64,000 nt of DNA from assembly GCA_963777665.1 (NCBI GenBank), contig CAVZRJ010000005.1, positions 186,001 to 250,000 of the forward strand, given 5' to 3'. Origin of the DNA: Bog-756 sp963777665 (GTDB taxonomy: Bacteria > Actinomycetota > Acidimicrobiia > Acidimicrobiales > RAAP-2). Of the stretch, positions 34,258 through 43,552 are shown in pieces. A model generated the notes under the pieces. The model made no database searches. It was not told the DNA's origin and saw only the letters and a program-made list of their open reading frames with translations. Both the position numbers and the translations under genes were made by a program. Within the stretch, counting starts at the first letter, position 1. Every line of letters begins with the position of its first letter.

Positions 34258-35515
34258 GTGCCCACCAGCACCCTTCCCCATCTCACCGACCTGGGTCTGC
34301 GGGCCAAAGCGGCCGGCCGGCGTGTCGCCACGGCACCGTCCGGGGACCGCGACGAGGCACTCCTGCGCTCCGCCGACCTCCTCGAGGAACGCGCGGCCGA
34401 CATCCTCCGGGCCAACGCCGACGACCTCGCCGCGCGCCGGACGAGCGGGCGCGGACGCAACGTCGCTCGACCGCCTGCGCCTCGACGCCGGCAGGGTGTC
34501 CGGCATGGCCGGCGGCCTGCGCAAGGTCGCCGCGCTGCCCGACCCGGTGGGCGAGGTGGTCGAGGGCTGGGTGCGACCCAACGGGCTACGGGTCCAGCGG
34601 GTCCGGGTGCCCCTGGGGGTGATCGGGGTCATCTACGAGAACCGCCCGAACGTGACCAGCGACGCCGCGGGGCTCTGCCTCAAGTCGGCGAACGCCGTTC
34701 TGCTACGCGGCTCGTCCTCGGCGCTCGCGTCCAACAGCGTCGTGGCCGGGCTGGTGCGCGAGGGTCTCGCCAAGGCCGGGCTGCCGGCCGACGCGGTGGT
34801 CCTGGTCGAGGACACCGGTCGCGAGTCGGCAGTCGGGTTCATGCAGCTCGACGGGATCATCGACTGCCTCATCCCCCGCGGCGGACCCTCACTCATCGCC
34901 TCGATCCGCGCGAACGCCACCGTCCCCTACGTGCTCGACGGGGCCGGGGTCTGTCACGTCTACGTCGACGCGGCTGCCGACCTCTCGATGGCGGAGGCGA
35001 TCGTGGTCAACGCCAAGACCCACCGTCCCGGGGTGTGCAACGCGGCGGAGACGCTCCTCGTCCACCGGTCCGTCGCGGCCGGATTCCTGCCCCGGGTCGC
35101 CCGGGCGCTGGCCGGGGTGACCCTCCTCGGAGACGACGCCACCCGGAGCGTGCTTCCCGGCACCGCGGTGGCCACCGAGGAGGACTTCGCAACCGAGTTC
35201 CTGGGTCCCACCCTGACCGTGGCGGTGGTCGACGATCTGGGCGCCGCGATCGAGCACATCGCGCGGTTCGGCTCGGGCCACACCGAGGCGATCGTGACCG
35301 GGGACCTCGCCGCGGCGACCCGGTTCACCACCGAGGTCGATGCCGCCGCGGTGGTGGTCAACGCCTCGACCCGCTTCGTCGACGGAGAGGAGCTCGGGCT
35401 CGGGGCGGAGATCGGCATCTCCACCCAGAAGCTGCACGCACGCGGTCCGATGGGGCTGCGCGAGCTCACCTCGGTCAAATACGTCGTCTCGGGATCCGGG
35501 CAGGTGCGGTCATGA
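34258..35515 (+). CDS. proA: Gamma-glutamyl phosphate reductase, split by a frameshift
   Basis: The second enzyme of proline synthesis. GTG 34258 begins PTSTLPHLTDLGLRAKAAGR and runs well to DILRANADDLAA. The family sequence then continues one base later in frame (GADATSLDRLRLDAGRVSGM) to the TGA at 35513-35515. One extra base in the GC-alternating stretch about 34429-34445 explains it. Downstream, the NADP-dependent reductase is intact: VIYENRPNVTSDAAGLCLKS, the catalytic Cys region THRPGVCNAAETLLVH and FGSGHTEAIVT. Sequence error is likelier than decay because everything else is conserved. The stop overlaps the next ATG (ATGA). Confidence 0.9.
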
Positions 35516-36453
35516 GCCGCGACGGCATCACCGGCGACCGCCGGCCGACGAGAGAGATCGACTCGGGTTTCCCCGAGCCCGGCCCGCCGCGCTTCGTCAC
35601 CATCGATGCGGTCCGGACCGGGCTGGCCGATGTCGGCTACCTCGCCGACGACGGGATCTCCGGCGTGGTCTTCCTCGCCGACCGCCTGGCCAAGCCGGTC
35701 CTGGTCGAAGGCCCGGCGGGGACCGGCAAGACCCAGCTCGCCAAGTCGGTGGCACTGCTCACCGGGAGCCGCCTGATCCGGCTCCAGTGCTACGAGGGAC
35801 TCGACGAGTCGAAGGCGCTCTACGAGTGGAACTACAAGAAGCAGCTCCTCCGGATCCAGGCCGACGCCGGGACGTCCTGGCAGCAGCTCGAGGAGGACAT
35901 CTTCTCCGAGGAGTTCCTGCTCACCCGGCCCCTGCTCGAGGCCATCAAGTCGACCGAGCCGGTGGTCCTGCTCATCGACGAGGTGGACCGGGTCGAGCTC
36001 GAGACCGAGGCCCTCCTCCTCGAGATCCTCTCCGAGTACCAGGTGTCCATCCCGGAGCTCGGCACGGTCCGTGCCAACCAGATCCCACTGGTCTTTCTCA
36101 CCTCCAACAACACCCGCGAGCTCTCCGAGGCGCTCAAACGGCGCTGCCTCTACCTGCACATCGACTACCCGCAGCTCGAGCGCGAGCGGGCGATCATCGA
36201 GACCCGTGTCCCGGGCATCAACGAGGCGCTCGCCGACCAGGTGGCACGGATCGTCCGTTCGATCCGGACCCTCGACCTGAAGAAGGCGCCCTCGGTGTCG
36301 GAGACCCTCGACTGGGCGCGCACCCTGGTCGTGCTCGGAGTCGAGTCCATCGATGCCGAACAGGCCCGGGACACCCTGCACATCCTGCTCAAGTACCGCT
36401 CCGACATCGACCGGGCGGCCAAGGAGCTGGCTTCGGTCGACCCCGTCGGCTGA
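35512..36453 (+). CDS. MoxR-type AAA+ ATPase
   Basis: A 313-aa ATPase starting at ATG 35512 inside the proA stop. Walker A is VEGPAGTGKTQLAK near residue 70, Walker B is VVLLIDEVDRVE near 155, sensor 1 is FLTSNN, and an arginine-finger region ALKRRCLYLHIDYP follows. MoxR proteins remodel partner complexes, usually with a VWA-domain protein, and this gene is followed 16 nt later by one. The group resembles the CoxD/CoxE pair used in maturing molybdenum hydroxylases, but no such enzyme is encoded in this window. Confidence 0.9.
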   Translation: MSRDGITGDRRPTREIDSGFPEPGPPRFVTIDAVRTGLADVGYLADDGISGVVFLADRLAKPVLVEGPAGTGKTQLAKSVALLTGSRLIRLQCYEGLDESKALYEWNYKKQLLRIQADAGTSWQQLEEDIFSEEFLLTRPLLEAIKSTEPVVLLIDEVDRVELETEALLLEILSEYQVSIPELGTVRANQIPLVFLTSNNTRELSEALKRRCLYLHIDYPQLERERAIIETRVPGINEALADQVARIVRSIRTLDLKKAPSVSETLDWARTLVVLGVESIDAEQARDTLHILLKYRSDIDRAAKELASVDPVG

Positions 36454-36469
36454 GGCTGGCGCCGCGACC

Positions 36470-37963
36470 GTGCTGGACCTCCTCACCGGCTTCGTGGCCG
36501 AGCTGCGCGCCGCCGGCATCCCGGTCTCCCTGACCGAGCATCTCGATGCGGCGGAGGCCCTCCGCCACGTGCCCCTGGAGGACCGCGAGGCGATCAAGTA
36601 CACCCTCGGCGCCAGTCTGGTGAAGTCCTCGACCCACTGGCCGGCCTACGAGACCGCCTTCGAGATCTACTTCTCCCTCCGTGGCCCGGACTACCGCATC
36701 GACCCGGAGGACGGGGGCGGGGCCGGGGACCTCGCGGCGGACGGCGATGACACCGGCCTGCCGGGCCAGGGCGACCGGGCAGGGCAGGGGAGCGGCGGGG
36801 GCGGCGGTGAGGGGATGACCCCCGGCGAGCTCGCCGACCTCCTCTACCGGGCGTTGCTCAGTGCCAACAGCTCGATGGTCTCGGCCGTCGCCCGCCAGGC
36901 GGTGTCCCGCTACGCGGGGATGGAGGCCGGTCGGCCGGTCGGGGGAACGTACTACCTCTACCGGACCTTGCGGAACCTCGACCTCGACCAGGTCCTGGAG
37001 CGGCTCATCGAGCAGGCCCGGCAGAGTACGGCAGCGCTGAACGAGGACGGCGGCCATGACCCGGCCGGGCCCGACGTGACCCTCACCCCGCTCGAGGAGC
37101 GGCTGCTGCGCGACGAGTACCAGGCCCGGATCGACCAGCTCCGCAAGGAGATCGAGAACGAGATCCGGCGCCGGCTGGTCGCCGACCGGGGCAGCGAGGC
37201 CCTGGCCAAGTCGATCCGGAAGCCGCTGCCCGAGGACATCGACGTGATGCACGCCACCCGCGACGAGCTGGTGGCGCTGCGCAAGTCCCTCCAGCCCCTG
37301 TCGCGCAAGCTGGCGGTCCGCCTCGCACGCAAACGGCGGCACGGCCGGAAGGGTCCGCTCGACTTCCGCTCCACGGTTCGCCACTCGCTCTCCACCGGGG
37401 GAGTGCCGCTCGAACCCAAGTTCCGCTACCCGCGTCCATCGAAGCCCGAGATCGTGGTCATCGCCGACATCTCGGGATCGGTGGCTTCCTTCGCCCGGTT
37501 CACCCTCCATCTGGTGCACGCCATCAGCGCGCAATTCTCCAAGGTGCGCAGCTTCGTGTTCATCGACGGCATCGACGAGGTGACCACCTTCTTCGAGGGG
37601 GTCGACGATCCGACGGAGGCCGTCCACCGGATCAACACCGAGGCCGACGTGGTGTGGGTCGACGGGCACTCCGACTACGGGCATGCGCTGACCGTCTTCT
37701 GGGAGCGGTGGGGTGAGGAGATCACCCCGCGGACCAGCGTGCTGCTGCTCGGGGACGCCCGCAACAACTACCACGCCACAGGGTCGTGGGTGGTCAAGGA
37801 GCTGCGCGCCCGGGCCCGCCACGTCTACTGGCTCAATCCCGAGCCCCGGGCGTACTGGAACTCGGGCGACTCCATCGTGGGCGAGTACGCCACCTACTGT
37901 GACGAGGTGGTCGAGTGCCGGACCCTGCGCCAGCTCGAGCGCTTCGTGGGAGAGCTGGCGTGA
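36470..37963 (+). CDS. CoxE-like VWA-domain protein
   Basis: A 497-aa protein from GTG 36470. An N-terminal helical part (FVAELRAAGIPVSLTEHLDA) is typical of CoxE. A Gly/Asp-rich linker (about 80-115) and a long charged helical region follow. The C-terminal VWA domain has the MIDAS motif IADISGSVASF (DxSxS), the threonine-bearing middle part, and VLLLGDARNNYH for the third ligand. It is the expected partner of the MoxR ATPase upstream. Its TGA overlaps the next GTG (GTGA). Role inferred: a metal-dependent adaptor in enzyme maturation or complex remodelling. Confidence 0.87.
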   Translation: MLDLLTGFVAELRAAGIPVSLTEHLDAAEALRHVPLEDREAIKYTLGASLVKSSTHWPAYETAFEIYFSLRGPDYRIDPEDGGGAGDLAADGDDTGLPGQGDRAGQGSGGGGGEGMTPGELADLLYRALLSANSSMVSAVARQAVSRYAGMEAGRPVGGTYYLYRTLRNLDLDQVLERLIEQARQSTAALNEDGGHDPAGPDVTLTPLEERLLRDEYQARIDQLRKEIENEIRRRLVADRGSEALAKSIRKPLPEDIDVMHATRDELVALRKSLQPLSRKLAVRLARKRRHGRKGPLDFRSTVRHSLSTGGVPLEPKFRYPRPSKPEIVVIADISGSVASFARFTLHLVHAISAQFSKVRSFVFIDGIDEVTTFFEGVDDPTEAVHRINTEADVVWVDGHSDYGHALTVFWERWGEEITPRTSVLLLGDARNNYHATGSWVVKELRARARHVYWLNPEPRAYWNSGDSIVGEYATYCDEVVECRTLRQLERFVGELA

Positions 37964-38814
37964 GTGGCGACGGGTTCGGCGGTCTCGCCGGGGCGGGAAC
38001 CGGGTCGCCCGAGGGCCCCTCGCCCGAGTCGCCCCCGGCGGGGGTCCGGACCATCCGCCCGTCGGAGCACCCGGTGACCCGGATCGTGCTCGTCCGCCAC
38101 GGCGAGGCGGTGTGCAACGTGTCCGGGGTCTGCGGCGGGCCGATCGGGTGCGGGGGCCTCACCGATCTGGGTCGCGCCCAGGTGGCCGTGCTGCGCGACC
38201 GGCTCGCTGCGACCGGGGAGCTGGCCGGGGCCGACGCGCTCTACGCGAGCATCCTGCCCCGTGCGGTCGAGACGGCGGTGCTGCTCGCGCCGGCGCTGGT
38301 GGCGGAGCCCGGCCTCGGCGCGGGCCGGGCGGCGTTCCCGGTCCCGATCCAGGAGTGCGCTCTCTGCGAGCTGCACCCCGGGGAGGCCGACGGCCTCGAC
38401 TGGTCGGCGTACACCGCCCGGTTCGGCGTCCCCGACTGGGACACCGACCCGGGGCATCCCATCGCACCGGGGGGCGAGAGCTGGACCGGGTTCGTGAACC
38501 GGGTGTCCGGTGCACTCGACGTCCTGGCGGCCCGCCACGTCGGCGAGCTGGTCGTGGTGGCCTGCCACGCCGGGGTGGTCGAGTCGTCGCTGCTGGCCAA
38601 GCTGCCGGTCGCCGGCGGCCTCGAGGGTGCCCGCATGCAGCTGCGCACCCAACACGCCTCACTCACCACGTGGGAGGTCGACGCCGCGGGCTGGCGGCTG
38701 CTCGGGTACAACGACGGCGCCCACCATCTGGCGACCGGGCGCGGCGGGGGCGTGCCTGCAGCGACCGCTGTCACAGGCCGCTCCTCGCGGACCGTCGGGA
38801 GTCAGCAGGCGTAG
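37960..38814 (+). CDS. Histidine phosphatase (phosphoglycerate mutase-like) family protein
   Basis: A 284-aa protein. After a ~40-residue Gly/Ser/Pro-rich leader comes RIVLVRHGEAVCN with the phospho-accepting His of the RHG motif. The second His is in VVACHAGVVESSL; ILPRAVETAVLLAP supplies the conserved Arg. The family includes phosphatases and mutases with many substrates; none can be assigned. It overlaps the VWA gene (GTGA), so it belongs to the MoxR-VWA unit. Its 3' end overlaps the convergent repeat-protein gene by 13 bp. The last ~35 residues look non-conserved. Confidence 0.85.
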   Translation: MSGDGFGGLAGAGTGSPEGPSPESPPAGVRTIRPSEHPVTRIVLVRHGEAVCNVSGVCGGPIGCGGLTDLGRAQVAVLRDRLAATGELAGADALYASILPRAVETAVLLAPALVAEPGLGAGRAAFPVPIQECALCELHPGEADGLDWSAYTARFGVPDWDTDPGHPIAPGGESWTGFVNRVSGALDVLAARHVGELVVVACHAGVVESSLLAKLPVAGGLEGARMQLRTQHASLTTWEVDAAGWRLLGYNDGAHHLATGRGGGVPAATAVTGRSSRTVGSQQA

Positions 38815-40441
38815 TCGCTGTCGAAGCCGATGGTATTGGCGCCGTCCGTGTACTGGACGAGCTGGACCGGCCCCGACGCGAAGTTGAAGCCCGAGCAGTA
38901 CAGGCCCGGATTGAACGGGGGACGTTGGTCCCCCAGTTGGCGACCCACTCCGGAGCGCTCGGTGAGTAGCTCCCGACGATCCCGGACCAGTGCGAGACCT
39001 GGGAATAGATGCCGACGCTGTTGAGCCCCTCGAAGTGGAGACCGTCGAGCGCCCCGCGGATCATGGCAGCGTTCGCTGCGGTATCCGGCGACCATGACGG
39101 ATCCTGCTCGACATCGAGCCACCAGGCCACCGAGGTGTTGACTCCTGCACCGGCGGCTTTCTTGAACGCGTCGAGCGCGGTGTCGAACCCGAAGTTGCAG
39201 GAGGGCGGCGATGCCGTCGACTGGCATGCCGGATCACCGCTCGACGAGGCTGTCCCGTAGGTGAGGTAGATGTAGAGGTTGAGGCCCCCGGCGGCCCACG
39301 CCGCCTCGTTGGCCAGGCACGGGTTCGTGGTCCCCATCGACGAGCCCTCGACCTCGACGATCCCGATGGTGTGCGGGGACGGTGGGAACGAGCCCTGCGG
39401 GGGGCACTGCCAGTTGGAGATGTCGTACCCGTAGCTGCCCGACGGGTAGGAGGAACCCGTGAAATGCCCAGTGGCATCTGCCTCGGCGATGGCCACCACC
39501 GGCTGGTTGATGACCTGTGGGGCCGAGCCCCAGTAGTCGGAGTCCCCGTAGCCCGTGACCGCCCCGTTGCTGTTGGTGAACCAGTAGCCGTTGCCATCCC
39601 TGCTGGAGGCCATGGCGACGATGGGCCGGCTCTGCGGCACGTTCCCGAGCGACCCGAGGAACGGGGCATCGAAGGCGAAGACGCCACCGTCTGCGGCGGT
39701 GAACCAGTAGCCGCTCCCGTTCGGGTCCGCGGCCATCCCTACGATGGGTTGGTTGAGCGTGATGCTTCCGGTGGACCCGTGGAACTGTGCGTCCCCGAAG
39801 GCGAAGATCCCACCGTCGGCGGCGACCAGCCAGTATCCCCGGCCGTCCGGCGTGGCGGCCATCCCCACCACCGGCTGGTTGAGGCGGTGGCTGCCCATCG
39901 AGCCGTAGAAGCCGGCGTCGCCGAAGGCGAACATCCCCCCGTCGGAGGCCACCATCCAGTATCCCCGGCCGTCCGGCGTGGCGGCCATCCCCACCACCGG
40001 CTGGTTGAGGTGGGTGGCGCCCATCGAGCCGTGGAACCCCGCGTCGCCGAAGGCGAAGATCCCCCCGTCGGTGGCCACCAGCCAGTAGCCGAGGCTGTCT
40101 GCCGTCCCCGCCATCCCGACCACCGGTTGGTTGAGGCGCATCCCCCCGGTCGAGCCGTAGAAGCCGGCGCCGCCGAAGGTGAAGACCCCGCCGTCGGAGG
40201 CGACCAACCAATAGGCGGACACCGTTGCGGTGGCGTGTGCACTGGCCCGGTGGGGGGCAGCATTGCCGGCCGCCGAGGCGGTGGAGCCGGCCGGGATCGT
40301 CAGCAACCCGCACAGGCACAGGGCGACGACCAGAGCCCCGGCGATGGCACGCGCACTTCGCGGACGCTCGGACGGTGCGTGCTCCGGGCGGGATGGACAA
40401 TGCTGAGCCGAACGACGGTTGCGCGGACGCGAAAATGGCAT
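38802..40441 (-). CDS. Secreted DUF1906/lysozyme-like protein with DGGIFAFG repeats, frameshifted near the C terminus
   Basis: About 545 residues. A basic N terminus and hydrophobic helix (IAGALVVALCLCGLLTIPA, about 33-52) form a signal peptide. Six repeats of the GYWLVA.DGG.FAFG type (about 75-325) are followed by a TIM-barrel glycosidase-like domain beginning YGYDISNWQCP and containing VAWWLDVEQDPSW, the DxE pair of GH25/DUF1906-type enzymes. At about 38920 the frame changes in a run of five C: continuing one frame over gives FNPGLYCSGFNFASGPVQLV and a natural TGA at 38802-38804; staying in frame gives an Arg/Ser-rich tail. Probably a wall-acting or wall-binding enzyme. Confidence 0.75.
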
Positions 40442-40610
40442 GGTCGAGTGTTCTCCAGGTGTCTGGTGGTCGGCAGCCGGGATGCCGCCATCGCACCGGC
40501 AGGCGGTGGACAGGACGCCAGCAGACCGGCAGGGCAGCCAGTCTCGCCCGTCGGGACGGGCAGGTCAATGGTCGCGGCGGTCCGCACGCCCGCCGGGGGC
40601 GGGGGACGCG

Positions 40611-41984
40611 TCAGCCGGCGAGCAGCTCGGCGACGCGGAAGGCCAGGTCCAGCGACTGGCGTCCGTTGAGGCGGGGGTCGCAGGTCGTCGTGTAGCGCTT
40701 GTGCAGCTGGTCTTCGGCGATGTCCTCGAAGCCCCCGAGGCACTCGGTGACGTCGTCCCCGGTCAGCTCCACGTGCACCCCACCGGGCCAGGAGCCGAAG
40801 GACCGGTGGATCCGGAAGAAGCTCTGCAGTTCCCCGATGATGTCGTCGAACCGACGGGTCTTCTGGCCCCCCTCGGCCGTGAAGGTGTTGCCGTGCATCG
40901 GGTCGCACATCCAGACCACCGGGAATCCCTCTCCCTCGACGGCGCGGAGCAGCGGGGGCAACCGGTCCTCGATGGCGTCGATGCCGAACCGGGTGATCAG
41001 GGTCAGCCGCCCGGGCACCCGATCGGGATTGAGGCGCTCGCAGAGGGCCACAGCGTCCTCCGGTGAGGCATCGGGTCCGACCTTGGAGCCGACCGGATTG
41101 TGGATGCCGGAGAGGAACTCGCAGTGGGCGCCATCCAGCTGGCGGGTCCGGTCGCCGACCCAGAGCATGTGGGCCGAGCAGTCGTAGAAGTCGCCGGTGA
41201 GCGAGTCCCGCCGGGTCAGCGCCTCCTCGTAGTCAAGGATGAGCGCCTCGTGGCTGGTCCAGAAGTCGACCTGGTGGAGCGTGTCCTCGTCGGTGAGGTT
41301 GATCCCGCAGGCGTCCATGAAGCGCAGGGCGCGGTCGATCCCGTCGGCGATGTCCTCGAAGCGGCGGCCCTGGGTCGAGGAGGCCACGAACTCCTGGTTC
41401 CAGGCATGGACCTGACTGAGATCGGCGAACCCGCCCTTGGTGAACGCTCGCAGCAGGTTGAGCGTGGCCACCGACTGCTGGTACGCCGTGACCAGCCGGG
41501 TCGGGTCTGGGATGCGGCCCTCGGCGACCGGTAGGTCGTCGTTGACCATGTGCCCCCGGAACGAGTCGAGCACCTGGTCACCGATCCGCTCGGTGGGGGA
41601 GCTGCGCGGCTTGGCGAACTGCCCGGCGATCCGGCCCACCTTGACCACCGGCACACCGGCGCCGTAGGTCAGCACGACCGCCATCTGGAGGATGATCTTG
41701 AGCTTGTCGCGGATGCCGTCTGCCGTGAATTCGGTGAAGGACTCGGCGCAGTCGCCGGCCTGGAGCACGAACGCGCGTCCCCGGGCGGCCTCGCCCAACG
41801 ATGCGGTCAGGTGGCGGGCCTCCCCGGCGAAGACCAGGGGTGGAAGGCCACTCAGGCGGGCATGCACCCGCTTGAGTGCGCGCTCGTCGGGCCAGACCGG
41901 CTGCTGAGCGGCCGGTCTGGATCGCCAGCTGTCGGGAGCCCAGCCGCCAGACGGATGCGCGGTCGGAGCCGAGGGAATCGCCAC
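40611..41984 (-). CDS. aroF: Type II 3-deoxy-7-phosphoheptulonate synthase
   Basis: A 457-aa plant-type (class II) DAHP synthase, first step of aromatic amino acid synthesis. Motifs are LQAGDCAESF (near 65; metal-binding Cys), VVKVGRIAGQFAKPRS, the DCSAHMLWVGDRTR region, GSKVGP and the late metal ligands in WMCDPMHGNT. GTG 41984 is chosen because it follows the -10 TACGCT by 6 nt and matches the family N terminus. It is divergent from the LLM gene, 39 bp away. The symbol varies among genomes (aroF, aroG, aroH). Confidence 0.95.
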   Translation of the reverse strand: MAIPSAPTAHPSGGWAPDSWRSRPAAQQPVWPDERALKRVHARLSGLPPLVFAGEARHLTASLGEAARGRAFVLQAGDCAESFTEFTADGIRDKLKIILQMAVVLTYGAGVPVVKVGRIAGQFAKPRSSPTERIGDQVLDSFRGHMVNDDLPVAEGRIPDPTRLVTAYQQSVATLNLLRAFTKGGFADLSQVHAWNQEFVASSTQGRRFEDIADGIDRALRFMDACGINLTDEDTLHQVDFWTSHEALILDYEEALTRRDSLTGDFYDCSAHMLWVGDRTRQLDGAHCEFLSGIHNPVGSKVGPDASPEDAVALCERLNPDRVPGRLTLITRFGIDAIEDRLPPLLRAVEGEGFPVVWMCDPMHGNTFTAEGGQKTRRFDDIIGELQSFFRIHRSFGSWPGGVHVELTGDDVTECLGGFEDIAEDQLHKRYTTTCDPRLNGRQSLDLAFRVAELLAG

Positions 41985-41990
41985 CTCAAC

Positions 41991-41996
41991 AGCGTA
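41991..41996 (-). promoter_or_regulatory. -10 element TACGCT of the DAHP synthase gene
   Basis: On the minus strand TACGCT ends 6 nt before GTG 41984. Only 14 bp separate it from the opposing -10 at 42011-42016, so the two promoters must share upstream DNA, each reading its -35 region across the other gene's start. Confidence 0.6.
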
Positions 41997-42010
41997 CGAC
42001 CTCTCCGCCC

Positions 42011-42016
42011 TAGGCT
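42011..42016 (+). promoter_or_regulatory. -10 element TAGGCT of the LLM-class gene
   Basis: TAGGCT ends 7 nt before ATG 42024; it is back to back with the DAHP synthase promoter. Confidence 0.55.
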
Positions 42017-42023
42017 CGACCCG

Positions 42024-42953
42024 ATGGGACCCTTCCGCTTCGCCGTACAGCTGTCGAACGCCCCCAGCGGGCCCGCATGGCGAGACCTGGCCCGTCACAT
42101 CGAGGGCCTCGGGTACGCGACCCTGTTCATCCCCGACCATTTCGAGGACCAGTTCGGGCCCCTCGTCGCCCTTACCGTCGCGGCCGAGGCCACCGACCGA
42201 CTGAAGGTGGGATCGCTGGTCTTCGGCAACGACTACCGGCACCCGATGGTGCTGGCCAAGGAGATCGCGACCCTCGACCTCTTCTCCGAGGGACGGGTCG
42301 AGTTCGGCCTGGGCGCCGGGTGGATGACCACCGACTACGAGCAGTCGGGCATCGCCCACGATCCGCCAGGGGTGCGGATCTCGCGCATGGCCGAGAGCCT
42401 TCAGATCCTGAAGTCCCTCTGGTCGTCCGGCGCCGCCACCTTCACGGGTGAGCACTACCGGATCGATGGGGCGACCGGAGCGCCTCTGCCGCATTCGCGT
42501 CCACACCCGCCGATCATCATCGGCGGCGGGGGGCGGAGGGTGCTCGGCCTCGCCGCCCGGGAGGCCGACATCGTCGGGGTCAACCCGAGCCTCGCCGCCG
42601 GGTACGTGGGCCCCGAGGTGCTCGCCACGACGACAGCCGAGTACTACGACCAACGGATCGGATGGATCCGGGAGGTGGCCGGCGACCGGTTCGACCGACT
42701 CGAACTGCAGGTGCTGACGTTTCTCGTCCAGATCGTGCCCGACCGCGACGACGCCCTCGAGCGTCTGGCGGGTCTCATGGGTGTCAGCGCCGAACAGGTC
42801 GACGGGTCGCCGATCGCCCTCATCGGCACCGTCGACCAGATCATCGAGCGGCTCCGCCAGCGGCGCGAGCGCTTCGGCTTCTCCTATGTGGTGGTCCACG
42901 AGGCCGAGATGGAGGCCTTTGCACCGGTGGTCGCCGCGCTCACCGGCACCTGA
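42024..42953 (+). CDS. LLM-class F420-dependent oxidoreductase (TIGR03621-like)
   Basis: A 309-aa luciferase-like TIM barrel. RFAVQLSNAPSGPAWRDLAR starts the barrel; FIPDHF, VGSLVFGNDYRHPMVLAKE, ATLDLFSEGRVEFGLGAGW and PPIIIGGGGRRVLGLAARE are the flavin/F420-binding segments of this class. The substrate is unknown. It is followed 1 nt later by nadD, so the two are co-transcribed. Confidence 0.9.
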   Translation: MGPFRFAVQLSNAPSGPAWRDLARHIEGLGYATLFIPDHFEDQFGPLVALTVAAEATDRLKVGSLVFGNDYRHPMVLAKEIATLDLFSEGRVEFGLGAGWMTTDYEQSGIAHDPPGVRISRMAESLQILKSLWSSGAATFTGEHYRIDGATGAPLPHSRPHPPIIIGGGGRRVLGLAAREADIVGVNPSLAAGYVGPEVLATTTAEYYDQRIGWIREVAGDRFDRLELQVLTFLVQIVPDRDDALERLAGLMGVSAEQVDGSPIALIGTVDQIIERLRQRRERFGFSYVVVHEAEMEAFAPVVAALTGT

Positions 42954-42954
42954 C

Positions 42955-43552
42955 GTGGCCCGGGACGCACCGCGCATCGGCATCTTCGGTGGGACCTTCG
43001 ATCCGATCCACAACGGCCATCTCCAGGTGGCCGAGGAGGTCAGGCGCGCGCTGCAGCTCGACCGCCTCCTCATGGTGGTGGCCAACGAGCCCTGGCAGAA
43101 GCAGGATCGCCCGGTCACCCCGGCGGAGGACCGGTACGCCATGGTCGTTGCTGCGCTGGTCGACCACCCCGGGCTCGAACCGTCCCGGATGGAGCTCGAC
43201 CGGGGCGGGCCGTCCTACACGGTGGAGACAGTCCGCGAGCTCCTCGCCGAGCAGCCGGACGCCGAGCACTTCGTGGTGGTGGGCGCGGACGTCGTCGGGG
43301 GGCTCAGCTCGTGGCACGAGGAGTCGGCCCTGCGCAAGCTGGTGATCCTCGCCGTGGTGGACCGACCAGGCGCACCCGCCGTCGTGACCCCCCCGGGGTG
43401 GCGCACCGTCCTGGTTCCGGTCGAGTCGCTCGACGTCTCGAGCACTGGACTGCGCACCCGTCTGGAGCAGGGAAGATCCGTCTCAGGCACCGTCCCCGAG
43501 AGCGTGATCCGTTGCATGGCCCGAACGCGGTCTGTACGCTACGGGGAGATGA
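42955..43552 (+). CDS. nadD: Nicotinate-nucleotide adenylyltransferase, frameshifted at the C terminus
   Basis: About 198 residues from GTG 42955. It transfers AMP from ATP to nicotinate mononucleotide in NAD synthesis. GIFGGTFDPIHNGHL holds the (H/T)xGH motif and VSSTGLRTRL the ISSTxxR motif. Near 43525 the frame should move by one base: the neighbouring frame gives GLYATGR and a TGA at 43550-43552, and GLY is the family's usual C terminus. In the given frame there is no stop and translation would run on through the next two genes. The corrected stop overlaps the next ATG (ATGA), which supports the correction. Confidence 0.88.

Noticed and set aside
38802..38814. 13-bp tail-to-tail overlap of the histidine phosphatase and repeat-protein genes as an antisense control device
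   Set aside because: Such short convergent overlaps are common in compact genomes, and the repeat gene's 3' end is uncertain because of its frameshift.
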